This document shows positions 63,242 to 64,000 of a stretch of 64,000 nt of DNA, piece after piece. The notes under the pieces are model-generated. The model was not told the DNA's origin and made no database searches. It was given only the letters and a program-made list of their open reading frames with translations. This DNA is from Glandiceps talaboti (lineage: Eukaryota > Hemichordata > Enteropneusta > Spengelidae), in assembly GCF_964340395.1 (NCBI RefSeq), contig NC_135560.1:1235501-1299500 (forward strand), in the 5' to 3' direction. Numbering within the stretch: position 1 is the first letter of the stretch; the number at the start of each line of letters is the position of its first letter. The position numbers and the translations under genes were made by a program.

Positions 63242-64000
63242 GTATTTATGCGTTTCCTTAATTTATACATGTTGATTCTGACGGCACAAGTAAACATGCA
63301 TACACCATAACATTGATGAATACATTAATGGCGGCTTTCACATGTTTGAACTATCATGTGAAACAATGTGCAAATCTGTTTGGAATAACTAAAACTGTTG
63401 CTGAATAATTATCTTAGATGATCAAACTTTTGAAATTTCCTAGAAGGATAGAAGTATTTAAATAAATTGGTCAACTTGTTGTGATGCCGAAATAAACATT
63501 GGCAATAAACCATGCTATCTACAAGACTTTAGAGTTCATGTCAAATGCTTGACATCAGTAATTTCCAGATTTACATTCATATACCAATTTGGCCTAGCTT
63601 AGAACCTTTGCATAGATGGATTTTGACAATATTCTCTCCATATAGTATATTCAGATCAATTATAGTGAAGGTCCTATAAAAGTTGTCACTACAATTGAAC
63701 ATTCAGCTCAGATCATCACATACCCACTTTGTTAACTTTTGTTTTGTAAAGATGAATCTCATCGTGTCTAAACTGTGACCCCATCTAGGATTTGGCATGA
63801 GGTAATCCTTACAGCAATGTCGGATGTTATAAAACCAAAAATCACATGTGCAAGCAATTTTAGTAATGAGGTAATGTAATGTGGTTAATTCATAGTACCG
63901 TGTCCACTGGCCTAACATACAGAAATCAATATATACAAAAACTGTGAATGTAGAGGTTTGTTGTGATAAATCGCAATGGCACATAATAATAGTAAATAAC
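63242..64000. other. CRTC intron 7, nothing recognised
   Basis: Unique AT-rich DNA to the window edge. The 93-codon minus-strand frame at 63703-63984 shows no family features. Confidence 0.4.

Overview
The window is AT-rich genomic DNA from a metazoan, most likely a marine invertebrate. I cannot name the species from sequence alone. The evidence is GT-AG introns of 0.1 to 19 kb, a tRNA-derived SINE, non-LTR and DIRS-type retroelements, pogo-like and TTAA-flanked DNA transposons, and very large minisatellites. There is no operon structure, and nearly every long open reading frame is an artefact of a tandem array or a decayed transposon.

One host gene spans most of the window on the + strand: the 5' part of a CREB-regulated transcription coactivator (CRTC/TORC) gene. 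Seven exons (4298-4408, 4583-4693, 4803-4889, 23801-23859, 41578-41684, 48777-48844, 60990-61024) join in frame. They give the first ~193 residues: the N-terminal CREB-binding helix, the [12 protein letters not shown] block, the [10 protein letters not shown] kinase/14-3-3 site and the [10 protein letters not shown] site. The gene continues beyond position 64000. About 100 bp before the start codon lies a perfect palindromic CRE overlapping an E-box, which suggests the coactivator gene may be under CREB control.

Layout: 1-4.2 kb is upstream DNA with a 325-bp duplication and a minus-strand reverse transcriptase remnant. At 4.2-4.9 kb are the promoter and exons 1-3. Intron 3 (18.9 kb) holds a 27-bp array (5.5-8.05 kb), a 44-bp array with a 1184-bp higher-order duplication (9.7-13.96 kb) that runs into a decayed DIRS element, a broken transposase-like gene (17.5-20.4 kb), and 42-, 39- and 52-bp arrays. 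Intron 4 (17.7 kb) holds two copies of a ~1.3-1.6-kb dispersed repeat (family C), a TTAA MITE, a 1.4-kb TIR element, a SINE, family A and B elements, a 43-bp-TIR MITE, family D modules and a 47-bp array. Intron 5 holds a ~60-bp minisatellite made from the 5' end of family A, a 2.7-kb TTAA element nested in the same family A copy, and a 24-bp array. Intron 6 holds a 33-bp array and a nest of family A > LINE > pogo. Intron 7 starts with a family A copy carrying a 0.93-kb TTAA element.

The dominant interspersed repeat (called family A here) begins with a short hairpin, continues into a GT/GTCT microsatellite and then diverged ~160-bp modules, and ends near an inverted copy of its own start. Family B has the same plan with unrelated hairpin bases. 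This shared architecture, the arrays that look seeded by transposons, and the readable insertion histories are the most unusual features. Arrays and transposons fill the introns; none of them appears to interrupt a CRTC exon.
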